In this document: positions 19,994 to 28,673 of the stretch, piece after piece
Position numbering within the stretch: position 1 is the stretch's first letter
How the letters are laid out: each line of letters begins with the position of its first letter
Program-made: the position numbers and the translations under genes
Assembly (NCBI RefSeq): GCF_012034935.1
Contig: NZ_JAATEN010000008.1
Span: 1-64,000 of the forward strand
Direction: 5' to 3'
Origin: Streptomyces zingiberis
Lineage (GTDB): Bacteria; Actinomycetota; Actinomycetes; Streptomycetales; Streptomycetaceae
Length of the DNA: 64,000 nucleotides
Notes under the pieces: model-generated
The model's input: the letters and a program-made list of their open reading frames with translations, nothing else
What the model was told of the DNA's origin: nothing
Database searches by the model: none

Positions 19994-22345
19994 GTGACGG
20001 ATCAGGCGGTCGGCGCCGGCGGGCCGGCCGGGGTGGCGGGCGGTGTCATCGGGCGCGACCGGGAGCTGGCGGCGCTCCGCGCCGACATCGGGCGGGCCGG
20101 TCTGGACACCCTCTCCGGCCGGGGCCCGGCGCGCAGCCGGGTGCTGCTCGTCGCGGGCCGGCCCGGTTCCGGCCGCACCGCGCTGGCGGGGGAGTTCGCG
20201 CGTTCCGTGGCCGGGGACTACCCCGGCGGGGTGTTCCGGGTGCGGCTGTCGGAGCCCGGCGGGGAGCCCGTCCCCCTGGAGGACGCCGCCCGTGACCTGC
20301 TCGCCGGGCTGGGCGCCACGGCTCCGGCGGGGGCGCCCGAGGAGGAGCTGACCGAGGCGGTGCGCCGGGAACTCGCGGGCCGCCGCTGTGTACTGCTGCT
20401 GGACGACGCGGCCGGGCCCGGGCAGGTGGACGAACTCGTCCCGGACACCCCGGGCTGCCTGGTGGTCGCGGTCGCCGCGGGCCCGCTGACCGGCGTCCCC
20501 GATGTGCGGCCCTGCACCCTGGGAGGGCTCGGCCCCACCGCCGGTGTGGCGCTGCTGACCCGTTCCGCGGGCCGTACCCGGGTCACCGTGGACCCGCAGG
20601 CGGCGCAGGAACTCGTCGAGGAGTGCGGTGGCTCCCCGGCCGCGCTGCTCCTCGTCGGCGGCTGGCTGGCCGGCCGCCCGACGGCCTCCGTCGCCGACGC
20701 CCTGCTGCGGTTGCGTGAGCCGGGCTCCCGCGCCCCCCGCCGGCCGTCCACCGCCGCGGGGCGGCCCGCGGACGAGGCCGCTCCCGCCGGCCCCGCCGCC
20801 ATCGGCCCCGCCGCCCTCAGCGGCCCCGCCGTCCCGCGGCCCGCGGTGCCCGCCGGAGCGGCGGTGCCCGCCGGGGCCGCCGCCCGCCCGCTGGCACGCG
20901 CCTTCCGGCTGGCCTACGCGGGACTGCCGCGGTCCGGCGCCGTCCTGCTGCGGCTGCTGGCGCTCGCCCCCGGCGGGTTCGTGGACGCCCAGCTCGCGTC
21001 CGCCCTCGCGGGCTGCCCGGTGGCGGTGGCCCGCTCCGTCCTCGCCGATCTGGCGGCGCGCGGGATGCTCCGCCCCGAGGGACCCGAGGGCCCCGAGGGT
21101 CCCGGGGGCCCCGGGGCTCCCGGGAACGGAGGGGCGTTCCCCGGCGGGCCCGCCTACCGGCTGCCGGGAAGCCTGCACCCCCTGGTGGCCGCGGCGCTGC
21201 GGGAGCACGAGAAGCCCGCCGCCGTCCGCGCCGCCCGGGCCCGGATGGTGGAGCGCCTGGTCCGGCAGCTCCGGGTCTGCCGGGCCGAGGCCGAGCGCGC
21301 GGACCCGGCCGCGCGCGCCTGGCTGGAGCGGCAGCCGCGGGAGCTGCGGTTCCCGTCCCGGGCGGCGGCGCGGGCCTGGCTGGACGCCCGGCTGCCGGTG
21401 CTGCGGAGCGCGGTGCGGGCCACCGCCGGGGACGCCACCGGGCTCCCCGGGGCGGCCACCGGGGCCCCTTCCCCGAGTTCCCCGAGTTCCCCGAGTTCCC
21501 CGAGTTCCCCGAGTCCTCCGAGTCCTCCGAGTCCTCCGGGGTCGCCGGGGTCGCCGGGGTCTTCGGGTTCCCCGGGCGCGGCCGGGGAGCACGCCGGGCA
21601 GGCCCGGCGGCTGCCGGCCGCGCTGGCCCGCGCGCTGCTGGCGCACCGCGGTGCCGAGGGCGCCGCTCCCGAGCTGTACCCCCTGCACCAGCTGGCCCTG
21701 GAGTCGGCCGAGCGGCAGGGACGGGTACGCGACCAGGCCGCCGCGCACGTCAACCTGGCCGACCTGGACGCGGCGGCGGGCCGGACGCGGGACGCCGTGG
21801 CCCGCTACCGCTCCGCCCTGGCCGCCGCGCGGGAGTCCGGTGACACCGCCCTCACCGCACGGGCGCTGGAGTCGCTGGGCGCCGCCTTCGGGGAGCTGGG
21901 GGACTGGGCGCGGGCCGCCGACTGGTACGGCCGGGCGCTGGACCTGCTGCTCTCCGGCGGTGACCTGGCCGCTCAGACCCGGCTCTACGCCCGGCTGGGC
22001 GCCGCCCGCGGCCGGGCCGGTGACTGGGAGGGGTCGCTCCGCGACTGGCGGGCCGCGGCGGCGGGCCACCGCAGGCTGCGGGACGAGGCCGGGTACGCCC
22101 GCGCGCTCGGCGAGCTGGCCTGGACCCAGGAGCGGGCCGGGCGGCCCGAGGAGTCGCTGCGCACCGGGGCGGAGGCGCTGGCCGCCGCCGAACGGGCCGC
22201 CGATCCGCGGCTGGCGGCGGGGCTGCGGCTGCGGACCGCGGACACCCTGGACCGGCTCGGCGATCCGGTGGCCGCCGGTGTCCACCGGGCCGCCGCCCGG
22301 CGGCTGTTGGGTGACAACCCGGCCCCGGGGACGGGTCCGGTGTAG
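19994..22345 (+). CDS. NB-ARC-like STAND NTPase with TPR repeats
   Basis: A 783-aa protein with the layout of AfsR-type STAND regulators but no DNA-binding domain. VIGRDRELAALRADI precedes an unusual P-loop, G55-RPGS-G60-R61-T62, in which Arg stands for the usual Walker A Lys. Walker B is RCVLLLDDA near 130, and EECGGSPAALLLVGGWLA is the GxP motif of NB-ARC proteins. A winged-helix-like part and a Ser/Pro-Gly linker follow, then TPR repeats to the C-terminus (about 560-770). GTG 19994 has GGAG about 9 nt upstream. It may be a signalling scaffold; nucleotide hydrolysis is uncertain. Between the Nudix gene and the parA locus mycobacteria have xerD instead. Confidence 0.8.
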   Translation: MTDQAVGAGGPAGVAGGVIGRDRELAALRADIGRAGLDTLSGRGPARSRVLLVAGRPGSGRTALAGEFARSVAGDYPGGVFRVRLSEPGGEPVPLEDAARDLLAGLGATAPAGAPEEELTEAVRRELAGRRCVLLLDDAAGPGQVDELVPDTPGCLVVAVAAGPLTGVPDVRPCTLGGLGPTAGVALLTRSAGRTRVTVDPQAAQELVEECGGSPAALLLVGGWLAGRPTASVADALLRLREPGSRAPRRPSTAAGRPADEAAPAGPAAIGPAALSGPAVPRPAVPAGAAVPAGAAARPLARAFRLAYAGLPRSGAVLLRLLALAPGGFVDAQLASALAGCPVAVARSVLADLAARGMLRPEGPEGPEGPGGPGAPGNGGAFPGGPAYRLPGSLHPLVAAALREHEKPAAVRAARARMVERLVRQLRVCRAEAERADPAARAWLERQPRELRFPSRAAARAWLDARLPVLRSAVRATAGDATGLPGAATGAPSPSSPSSPSSPSSPSPPSPPSPPGSPGSPGSSGSPGAAGEHAGQARRLPAALARALLAHRGAEGAAPELYPLHQLALESAERQGRVRDQAAAHVNLADLDAAAGRTRDAVARYRSALAAARESGDTALTARALESLGAAFGELGDWARAADWYGRALDLLLSGGDLAAQTRLYARLGAARGRAGDWEGSLRDWRAAAAGHRRLRDEAGYARALGELAWTQERAGRPEESLRTGAEALAAAERAADPRLAAGLRLRTADTLDRLGDPVAAGVHRAAARRLLGDNPAPGTGPV
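21474..21562 (+). repeat. Coding tandem repeat (Ser/Pro-Gly linker)
   Basis: Nine-base units (CCGAGTTCC, then CCGAGTCCT, then GGGTCGCCG variants) run for about 90 bases and encode SSP, SPP and GSP triplets between the NTPase and TPR parts of the protein. Confidence 0.8.
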
Positions 22346-22578
22346 GACCAGCCTAAGAAATGCTGAGTACATGCGGTGGAAATTTGAGGTTTGCAAGGCT
22401 GTACAGCGGCAATCCCTTCATTAGACTGGTCGTGCCGCGGGCAGACCTGTGCGCACCCGCCGTCACCCGCCCCAGCCCGTCGCGGCCCTCCGTGGCCCCT
22501 CGCCGCGGGACGGGGCGAAGGGCGGCGGATGCGGATCCGTCCCCCGTACGGCCGGAACCACCCCCTCATCCAAGGACC
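22346..22578. promoter_or_regulatory. AT-rich upstream region of ald
   Basis: This stretch has lower GC than its surroundings, holds CTGTACAG (22399-22406) and a TAGACT -10-like box (22422-22427), and precedes ald by 150 nt. Mycobacterial ald is controlled by an Lrp-type regulator (AldR); a similar site here is only inference. Confidence 0.35.
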
Positions 22579-23703
22579 GTGATCCCCGTGAAGGTCGGCA
22601 TTCCCCGCGAGGTCAAGAACAACGAGTACCGGGTGGCGATCACCCCCGCCGGAGCCCACGAACTGGTGCGCCACGGTCACCAGGTCGTCGTCGAGCGCGG
22701 CGCGGGCCTCGGCTCCTCCATACCCGACGCCGAGTACACCGCGGCCGGTGCCTCCCTGGCGGACTCCGCGGACGAGGTGTGGACCGCCGCCGACCTGCTG
22801 CTGAAGGTCAAGGAGCCGGTCGCCGAGGAGTACCACCGGCTCCGCAAGGACCAGGTCCTCTTCACCTACCTCCACCTCGCCGCCTCCCGGGAGTGCACCG
22901 AGGCGCTGCTGGAGTCCGGCACCACCGCCATCGCCTACGAGACCGTGGAGACCGCCGGCCGCAAGCTGCCCCTGCTGGCCCCGATGTCCGAGGTGGCGGG
23001 GAGGATCGCGCCCCAGGTCGGCGCGTACCACCTGATGCGCTCCGCCGGTGGGCGCGGGGTGCTGCCCGGTGGGGTGCCGGGCGTCCCCGCGGGCCGGGCC
23101 GTGATCATCGGCGCCGGCGTCTCCGGATGGAACGCCACCCAGATCGCCGTCGGCATGGGCTTCCACGTCACCCTGCTCGACACGGACGTCAACAAGCTCC
23201 GCGAGGCGGACAAGGTCTTCGGCACCCGGGTGCAGACCGTCACCTCCAACGCCTTCGAGCTGGAGCGCGCCGTGCTCGCCGCGGACCTCGTCGTCGGCGC
23301 CGTGCTCGTCCCCGGAGCCAAGGCGCCGCGGCTGGTCACCAACGAACTGGTCTCCCGCATGAAGCCGGGAAGTGTCCTTGTCGACATCGCCATCGACCAG
23401 GGCGGCTGCTTCGAGGACTCCCGGCCGACCACGCACGCCGAGCCGACCTTCACCGTGCACGACTCGGTCCTGTACTGCGTGGCCAACATGCCCGGCGCCG
23501 TGCCCAGCACCTCCACCCACGCCCTGACCAACGTCACGTTGCCGTATGTGGTGGAACTCGCCGACCGCGGCTGGCGCGAGGCGCTCCGCCGGGACCCGGC
23601 GCTGGCGAAGGGGCTCAACACCCACGACGGGCAGGTCGTGTACGGACCCGTCGCCGAGGCGCACGGCATGGCCGTGACGGAACCGGCCGCGCTGCTCGGC
23701 TGA
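22579..23703 (+). CDS. ald: Alanine dehydrogenase
   Basis: A 374-aa NAD-dependent L-alanine dehydrogenase (alanine to pyruvate, ammonia and NADH). It begins with VKVGIPREVKNNEYRVAITPAG in parts, has the substrate-binding KVKEP lysine and the Rossmann loop GRAVIIGAGVSGWNA, and NMPGAVPSTSTHALTN near the C-terminus. Start choice: GTG 22579 gives the usual extra IPV residues, while GTG 22588 sits 11 nt after AAGGA; both are plausible. A hairpin terminator follows. It is transcribed alone. A Pro/Gly-rich insertion near residue 155-165 (RSAGGRGVLPGGVPGVPAG) is typical of actinobacterial members. Confidence 0.96.
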   Translation: MIPVKVGIPREVKNNEYRVAITPAGAHELVRHGHQVVVERGAGLGSSIPDAEYTAAGASLADSADEVWTAADLLLKVKEPVAEEYHRLRKDQVLFTYLHLAASRECTEALLESGTTAIAYETVETAGRKLPLLAPMSEVAGRIAPQVGAYHLMRSAGGRGVLPGGVPGVPAGRAVIIGAGVSGWNATQIAVGMGFHVTLLDTDVNKLREADKVFGTRVQTVTSNAFELERAVLAADLVVGAVLVPGAKAPRLVTNELVSRMKPGSVLVDIAIDQGGCFEDSRPTTHAEPTFTVHDSVLYCVANMPGAVPSTSTHALTNVTLPYVVELADRGWREALRRDPALAKGLNTHDGQVVYGPVAEAHGMAVTEPAALLG

Positions 23704-23767
23704 GCCGGCCGCCGCGGTACGGTCCCCGTGCCGCCCGCCGCCCGCCGGCGCACGGTGTCAACCGCTC

Positions 23768-23808
23768 ACGTCCGGCCGGACCTTGACGAGTGAGGTCCGG
23801 CCGGACGT
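23768..23808 (+). terminator. Terminator of ald
   Basis: A 16-bp perfect stem (23768-23783 with 23793-23808) with a 9-nt loop and no T run, the hairpin-only form common in Streptomyces. Confidence 0.75.
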
Positions 23809-23961
23809 GTGTCCGGCTTCTCCCGTCCCGGCCCGGGCACGCCTCGAACATCACGCTTCAACCGCTTCCTCCCGCGCGGTTCCTGACGTCCGATGGCCTG
23901 AACACCCTTGACAGCGGGCAGTTTCACCACCGACACAGCCCGCCGGGTGCGGCGGATTGTG

Positions 23962-23991
23962 TTGCTGTGAGGCGTCGACACGCCATAGAGT
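23962..23991 (+). promoter_or_regulatory. Candidate promoter of the parA-scpAB operon
   Basis: TTGCTG and TAGAGT with an 18-nt spacer, 77 nt before the parA start. The -10 box fits the streptomycete pattern better than the -35. Confidence 0.35.
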
Positions 23992-24067
23992 CGCCAACCG
24001 TCGGCATGGTGCCATGCTGACCTGTCGATAAAGTTTTCCGGTCACATCCAAGGAGGCGAGACGACTT

Positions 24068-25252
24068 GTGAATGAGTCGACATTTTCTCCCGGAGGTGGC
24101 CGGCCGGAGGTGGCCGCACCGGCCCCGGACGGCGGTCAGGACCATGACCGGACCCGTGACCTCGCGGGGCTCGGCCCGGCCGGGTCCATAGCCGTCCACA
24201 CCTTCGCAGCCCACCAGAGCACGACAGCCCACACGAGCATGGACGGCCATCACGTGAACGACACGGCCGGCGGCCAGGCCGGCGGCGAGCCCGGTTTCGC
24301 CGATTACGAGGACCTGCCCGACGGGCACTTCTACGACCCGGACGCCGAGTACGAGCCCGATCCCGAGTACGCGGCGACCCTCGCCCCGGACGCCGCCCGC
24401 CAGCGCCGCGAACGGGTCGGCCCGACGGGCCGCCCGCTGCCGTACTTCCCGATCCCCGGGCCGCTCACCGAACACGGCCCGGCCAAGGTCATCGCGATGT
24501 GCAACCAGAAGGGCGGGGTCGGCAAGACGACGTCGACCATCAACCTGGGCGCCGCGCTGGCCGAGTACGGCCGCCGGGTGCTGCTGGTCGACTTCGACCC
24601 GCAGGGCGCGCTCTCCGTGGGCCTCGGCGTCAACCCGATGGAGCTGGACCTCACCGTCTACAACCTGCTCATGGAGCGGGGCATGGCGGCCGACGAGGTG
24701 CTGCTGAAGACCGCGGTCCCCAACATGGACCTGCTGCCCAGCAACATCGACCTCTCGGCCGCCGAGGTGCAGCTCGTCAGCGAGGTCGCGCGGGAGTCCA
24801 CGCTCCAGCGCGCCCTCAAGCCGCTGCTCCCGGACTACGACTACATCGTCATCGACTGCCAGCCGTCGCTCGGTCTGCTGACCGTCAACGCCCTCACCGC
24901 CGCGCACAAGGTGATCGTGCCGCTGGAGTGCGAGTTCTTCGCGCTGCGCGGGGTGGCGCTGCTCACCGAGACCATCGAGAAGGTCCAGGAGCGGCTCAAC
25001 CACGACCTTCAGCTCGACGGCATCCTCGCCACCATGTACGACTCGCGCACCGTCCACAGCCGTGAGGTCCTCGCGCGGGTGGTCGAGGCGTTCGACGAGC
25101 ACGTCTACCACACGGTGATCGGCCGCACGGTCCGCTTCCCGGAGACCACGGTCGCCGGTGAGCCCATCACCACCTATGCCTCCAACTCCGTCGGTGCCGC
25201 GGCCTACCGCCAGCTCGCCAGGGAGGTGCTCGCCCGGTGCCACGCCGAGTGA
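24068..25252 (+). CDS. ParA-family ATPase (scpA-linked)
   Basis: A 394-aa ParA/MinD-family ATPase. The first ~140 residues are a disordered N-terminal extension; the ATPase core starts near AKVIAMCNQKGGVGKTTST with the signature lysine at K148 and K153. Walker A' (DFDPQGALSVGLG) and the DYDYIVIDCQPSLG motif B follow. It is not the origin-linked ParA but the homologue kept upstream of scpA-scpB in actinobacteria, so a role in chromosome organisation is likely. The start GTG 24068 follows AAGGAGGCGAG at 24051-24061. Residues HHVNDTAG in the extension recur in Der (see findings). Confidence 0.9.
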   Translation: MNESTFSPGGGRPEVAAPAPDGGQDHDRTRDLAGLGPAGSIAVHTFAAHQSTTAHTSMDGHHVNDTAGGQAGGEPGFADYEDLPDGHFYDPDAEYEPDPEYAATLAPDAARQRRERVGPTGRPLPYFPIPGPLTEHGPAKVIAMCNQKGGVGKTTSTINLGAALAEYGRRVLLVDFDPQGALSVGLGVNPMELDLTVYNLLMERGMAADEVLLKTAVPNMDLLPSNIDLSAAEVQLVSEVARESTLQRALKPLLPDYDYIVIDCQPSLGLLTVNALTAAHKVIVPLECEFFALRGVALLTETIEKVQERLNHDLQLDGILATMYDSRTVHSREVLARVVEAFDEHVYHTVIGRTVRFPETTVAGEPITTYASNSVGAAAYRQLAREVLARCHAE

Positions 25253-25938
25253 GTCTTCCCGGCGCCGACGAACTCTTCCGCACCACCGGGGGCACCGCGC
25301 TCCAGGCCTCCACCCCGGCGTCCCAGGCGCCGGCCGCCCCCGCCCCCGCCCGCCGGAACGGGGACGGGGACGCCCCCGCCGACGGAACGCCGCGGGTGCC
25401 CGCCCCGGCGTTCCCCGGCGAGGACGAGGCCGCCGGCCCCGATCGCGACACCCCGCCGGAGCACGGCGGGCGTGGCTCCGGCTCCCCTGACGATCGGCCG
25501 GAGCGCTCCGAACGTCCCGAAGGCTCCGACCGGCCCGGAGCCCCGGCCGGCACGGCGCCCGGGGGGTCCCCGGCGGCCGCGGCGCCCTCCGCGCCGACGG
25601 TGCCGCCGGTGCCGTCCGTCCGGCGTCCCGCCGCGCGGCAGGCGCAGGAGAGCCCCGACCGCCCCGCCGCCGCGGCCCCGCAGGGGGCGCCCCGGCGCCG
25701 GGGGCGCGCGGCGGCGCGCCGTCCCAGTGGCCGGGAGCGCCACGACGAGAAGATCACGGTCTATGTCTCCGCCGAGGAGCTGATGGACCTGGAGCACGCG
25801 CGCCTGGTGCTGCGCGGCGAGCACGGACTCGCCGTCGACCGCGGCCGGATCGTCCGCGAGGCCGTCGCGGTCGTCCTCGCCGACCTGGAGTCCCGCGGGG
25901 ACGCGAGCATCCTCGTACGGCGCCTGCGGGGCAGCTGA
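25237..25938 (+). CDS. Conserved hypothetical between parA and scpA
   Basis: A 233-aa protein overlapping parA by 16 nt. GTG 25237 has GGGAGG about 10 nt upstream; GTG 25249 (4-nt overlap) is the alternative. Residues 1 to about 165 are Pro/Ala-rich and disordered. The last ~65, beginning DEKITVYVSAEELMDLEHARL and ending RGDASILVRRL, form a strand-helix-helix pattern like ribbon-helix-helix DNA-binding domains. I do not know a function. Its place and coupling suggest it works with the ParA-like ATPase and ScpAB, perhaps as the DNA-binding partner. That is inference. Confidence 0.7.
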   Translation: MPRRVSLPGADELFRTTGGTALQASTPASQAPAAPAPARRNGDGDAPADGTPRVPAPAFPGEDEAAGPDRDTPPEHGGRGSGSPDDRPERSERPEGSDRPGAPAGTAPGGSPAAAAPSAPTVPPVPSVRRPAARQAQESPDRPAAAAPQGAPRRRGRAAARRPSGRERHDEKITVYVSAEELMDLEHARLVLRGEHGLAVDRGRIVREAVAVVLADLESRGDASILVRRLRGS

Positions 25939-25942
25939 GCGG

Positions 25943-25973
25943 TAACCTGCCCGTGTCACGGGCGGTATCGCCC
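25943..25973 (+). promoter_or_regulatory. -10 box and overlapping inverted repeats before scpA
   Basis: TAACCT (25943-25948) is a candidate -10 box. It is followed at once by a 7+1+7 palindrome (GCCCGTG-T-CACGGGC, 25949-25963) and an overlapping hairpin (GGGCG-GTAT-CGCCC, 25960-25973), 14 nt before the ATG. Confidence 0.4.
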
Positions 25974-25987
25974 GGTACCTCCGCACC

Positions 25988-27709
25988 ATGGACCGCGCGA
26001 TGCCCCCGACCGACGACCGACCCCCGCCGCCCCGCCGGCCCGCCCGCCGCCCCCTGGGCGCCGGGCCGGGAGCGCGTCCGGCGGTGCCGGAGCCGGCGGC
26101 CCCCCGGTGGCCCCCCGAGGCGCCGGAACCGGCGCCGGACGGTGTCGAGGACGGCAGAACCGGGGCCGGGGACGGCAGAACCGGCGCGGGAGACGGCGGC
26201 TCCGGGGCCGCGCCGCCCCTCACCGAACCGGCCGCCTGGCCGGCCCCCCGCGCACGCCCGCCCACGCCACCGGCCGCGCCGGGCCGTGGTGAGGCGCCCG
26301 TGGACGCACCATCCGCCGGGGACACCGGGGACACCGGGGACACCGGGGACACCGGGGACACCGGGGACGGCGCCCGCGCCCCGGCCCCCCGCGCCCCCAC
26401 CGGCGCCGGCGCCGGCGCACCACCGGAGAACGCCGGGGCTGCGCCGGTCACTTCGGGCCCCGAGCCCGCCGGGGACGGCGTGGACCCGCACCAGGAAGGG
26501 ACGGGGGCTGCCGGGACCGCCCGGGGCGCCGGGAGAACCGGCCCCGGGAGAACCGGCCCCGGGCAGGACACCGCGCGGGCCGCCGGCCCGTCCGGTACCG
26601 CCGCCGACGCCCTCCCCGCCTCCGGCGAACCCCCCACCGGCCCCCTGGCCCTCTCCTCCGGAACGGGCCCCACGGCCGGTCCCGCCCCCGAACCAGGCAC
26701 CGGTCCCGCCCCCGGACCGGGCTCCGGCCCCGTCGATCGCCCTCCCGGGAAGACCGCCGGGCCTCCCCCGGAGGCCGGTGGCGGCGACGGCGGCGAGGCC
26801 GGCGACGGCGGTGACGGCCGCTTCACCGTGCGGCTGGCCAACTTCCAGGGCCCGTTCGACCTGCTGCTCCAACTGATCGCCAAGCACAAGATGGATGTCA
26901 CCGAGGTCGCCCTCTCCCGGGTCACCGACGACTTCATGGCGCACATCCGTGCCATGGGCCCCGACTGGGATCTCGATCAGACCACCGAATTCCTCGTCGT
27001 CGCCGCGACCCTCCTCGACCTCAAGGCAGCCCGGCTGCTGCCCGCCGCCGAGGTCGAGGACGAGGCGGATTTGGCGCTGCTGGAGGCGCGGGACCTGCTC
27101 TTCGCGCGGCTGTTGCAATACCGCGCGTACAAGCGGATCGCGGACATCTTCGACGAGCGGCTGATGTCCGAGGCGCGCCGTCACCCCCGTACCGTCGGCC
27201 TGGAGCCGCACCACGCGGAGCTGCTGCCGGACGTCGTCATCCGGATCGGCGCCGAGGGCTTCGCGCGGCTCGCCGTCAAGGCGATGCAGCCCCGGGCCAG
27301 GCCACAGGTCTACGTGGACCACATCCACGCCCCGCTGGTCAGCGTGCGGGAGCAGGCCGAGGTGGTCATCGCCCGGCTGCGGGAGGCGGGTTCGGCGACG
27401 TTCGCGGAACTGACCGAGGACACCGAGGACACCCTGACCGTCGTCGCCCGTTTCCTCGCGCTGCTGGAGCTCTACCGGGAGCGGGCGGTCGCGCTGGAGC
27501 AGGAGGACGCGCTGGGCGCGCTGCTGGTCCGCTGGACCGGGGCGGCGGACGGGGCCGGGGCGCGGCCGCTGGTCACCGACGAGTTCGACCAGGAGCCGGG
27601 CGGCGAGGCGGACCGGCCGGAGAAGCGGCCGGGTGTGGCGGAAGAGGCCCGGGCCGGGGGCGGCACGGCCGCCCCCGGCGGTGCGGGCGATCCGGAGGAA
27701 GAGGGATGA
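25988..27709 (+). CDS. scpA: Segregation and condensation protein ScpA
   Basis: A 573-aa kleisin. The conserved ScpA part starts only near residue 278 (RFTVRLANFQGPFDLLLQLI) and runs to about 530, with TTEFLVVAATLLDLKAARLLP and the C-terminal winged-helix TFAELTEDTEDTLTVVARFLALLELYR in parts. The ~275-residue N-terminal head is a disordered Pro/Gly/Ala-rich region much longer than usual, with a run of GDT triplets. ScpA joins SMC and ScpB into the condensin-like ring. ATG 25988 and ATG 26000 are both possible starts; no good ribosome site is seen. scpB follows after 1 nt. Confidence 0.92.
   Translation: MDRAMPPTDDRPPPPRRPARRPLGAGPGARPAVPEPAAPRWPPEAPEPAPDGVEDGRTGAGDGRTGAGDGGSGAAPPLTEPAAWPAPRARPPTPPAAPGRGEAPVDAPSAGDTGDTGDTGDTGDTGDGARAPAPRAPTGAGAGAPPENAGAAPVTSGPEPAGDGVDPHQEGTGAAGTARGAGRTGPGRTGPGQDTARAAGPSGTAADALPASGEPPTGPLALSSGTGPTAGPAPEPGTGPAPGPGSGPVDRPPGKTAGPPPEAGGGDGGEAGDGGDGRFTVRLANFQGPFDLLLQLIAKHKMDVTEVALSRVTDDFMAHIRAMGPDWDLDQTTEFLVVAATLLDLKAARLLPAAEVEDEADLALLEARDLLFARLLQYRAYKRIADIFDERLMSEARRHPRTVGLEPHHAELLPDVVIRIGAEGFARLAVKAMQPRARPQVYVDHIHAPLVSVREQAEVVIARLREAGSATFAELTEDTEDTLTVVARFLALLELYRERAVALEQEDALGALLVRWTGAADGAGARPLVTDEFDQEPGGEADRPEKRPGVAEEARAGGGTAAPGGAGDPEEEG
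26319..26369 (+). repeat. 9-bp tandem repeat coding GDT triplets in scpA
   Basis: Five perfect GACACCGGG-type units encode GDTGDTGDTGDTGDT in the disordered head of ScpA. Confidence 0.85.
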
Positions 27710-27710
27710 C

Positions 27711-28673
27711 GTGGTCAGCGTGAACGGTGCGAACGGCGTGAACGGCGTGAACGGCGTGAACGAAGCCAACGGCACCGCCGGGGCTCCCGCCGGCCCGGAC
27801 GGCGGGGGAGTGGTCCCGCGCGGCCGGACGGGCGGAACCGCCCCAGGACCCTCTGAGGTGCCGGAGGTGCCGGGTGCCCCGGGTGCGCCGGAACCGGCGG
27901 AGGCACCGGGGCCGGCGGGGCCCACAGGCGCGGGAGGTGCCCCGGACGGACCCGCCGCCGGCCCCGCCCGCCCCGCGGAGGACCCCGGCTACGACCTCCC
28001 CGGACCGGCGGTGGACGGCTGGGGGGAGGCCCCGGGGCCTCCCGCGGGCTCCCCGGACGTGGCCGGACTGGACCTCAGGCCCGCCCTGGAGGCCGTGCTG
28101 ATGGTCGTCGACGAACCGGCCACCGCCGAACAGCTCGCCAAGGCCGTGGAACGGCCGCAGCGCGCCGTCACGCGCGCGCTGCGCGAGCTGGCCGACGAGT
28201 ACACCGCGCAGGGCCGGGGGTTCGAACTGCGTCTGGTGGCGGGGGGCTGGCGGTTCTACACCCGGCCCGCGTACGCGGCAGCCGTCGAGTCCTTCGTGCT
28301 GGACGGGCGGCAGGCCCGGCTCACCCAGGCCGCGCTGGAGACCCTGGCAGTCGTCGCGTACCGGCAGCCGGTGAGCCGTTCACGGGTCTCCGCCGTACGG
28401 GGGGTGAACTGCGACGGCGTGATGCGGACCCTGCTCCAGCGGGGGCTGGTGGAGGAGGGGGGCACGGAACCCGAGACAGGTGCGATCCTGTACAGGACGA
28501 CGCACTACTTCCTGGAGCGGATGGGCCTGCGCGGCCTGGACGAACTGCCGGAGCTCGCGCCCTTCCTCCCCGAGGCGGAGGCGGTGGAGCCGGAGTCCCG
28601 GGAGGGAGTGGCGTCGTTCGATCCGGACGCCCCGGACACCGACGACAGCGGCCCTCCACAGACGGAACTTTGA
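27711..28673 (+). CDS. scpB: Segregation and condensation protein ScpB
   Basis: A 320-aa protein of the SMC-ScpAB complex. The first ~115 residues are a disordered head that starts with NGVNGVNGVN repeats. The conserved part shows LDLRPALEAVLMVVDEPATA, the first winged helix, and TQAALETLAVVAYRQPVSRS and VRGVNCDGVMRTLLQRGLV of the second. A disordered acidic tail follows. The start GTG 27711 lies 1 nt after the scpA stop with GAGGAAGAGGGA just upstream. The stop overlaps the rluB start. Confidence 0.92.
   Translation: MVSVNGANGVNGVNGVNEANGTAGAPAGPDGGGVVPRGRTGGTAPGPSEVPEVPGAPGAPEPAEAPGPAGPTGAGGAPDGPAAGPARPAEDPGYDLPGPAVDGWGEAPGPPAGSPDVAGLDLRPALEAVLMVVDEPATAEQLAKAVERPQRAVTRALRELADEYTAQGRGFELRLVAGGWRFYTRPAYAAAVESFVLDGRQARLTQAALETLAVVAYRQPVSRSRVSAVRGVNCDGVMRTLLQRGLVEEGGTEPETGAILYRTTHYFLERMGLRGLDELPELAPFLPEAEAVEPESREGVASFDPDAPDTDDSGPPQTEL

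Larger units (their letters stand above)
23704..24067. other. Intergenic region between ald and parA
   Basis: After the ald terminator the sequence is less GC-rich and should hold the promoter of the parA-scpAB group. The best pair I see is TTGCTG (23962-23967) and TAGAGT (23986-23991), 18 nt apart. No gene is seen. Confidence 0.4.
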
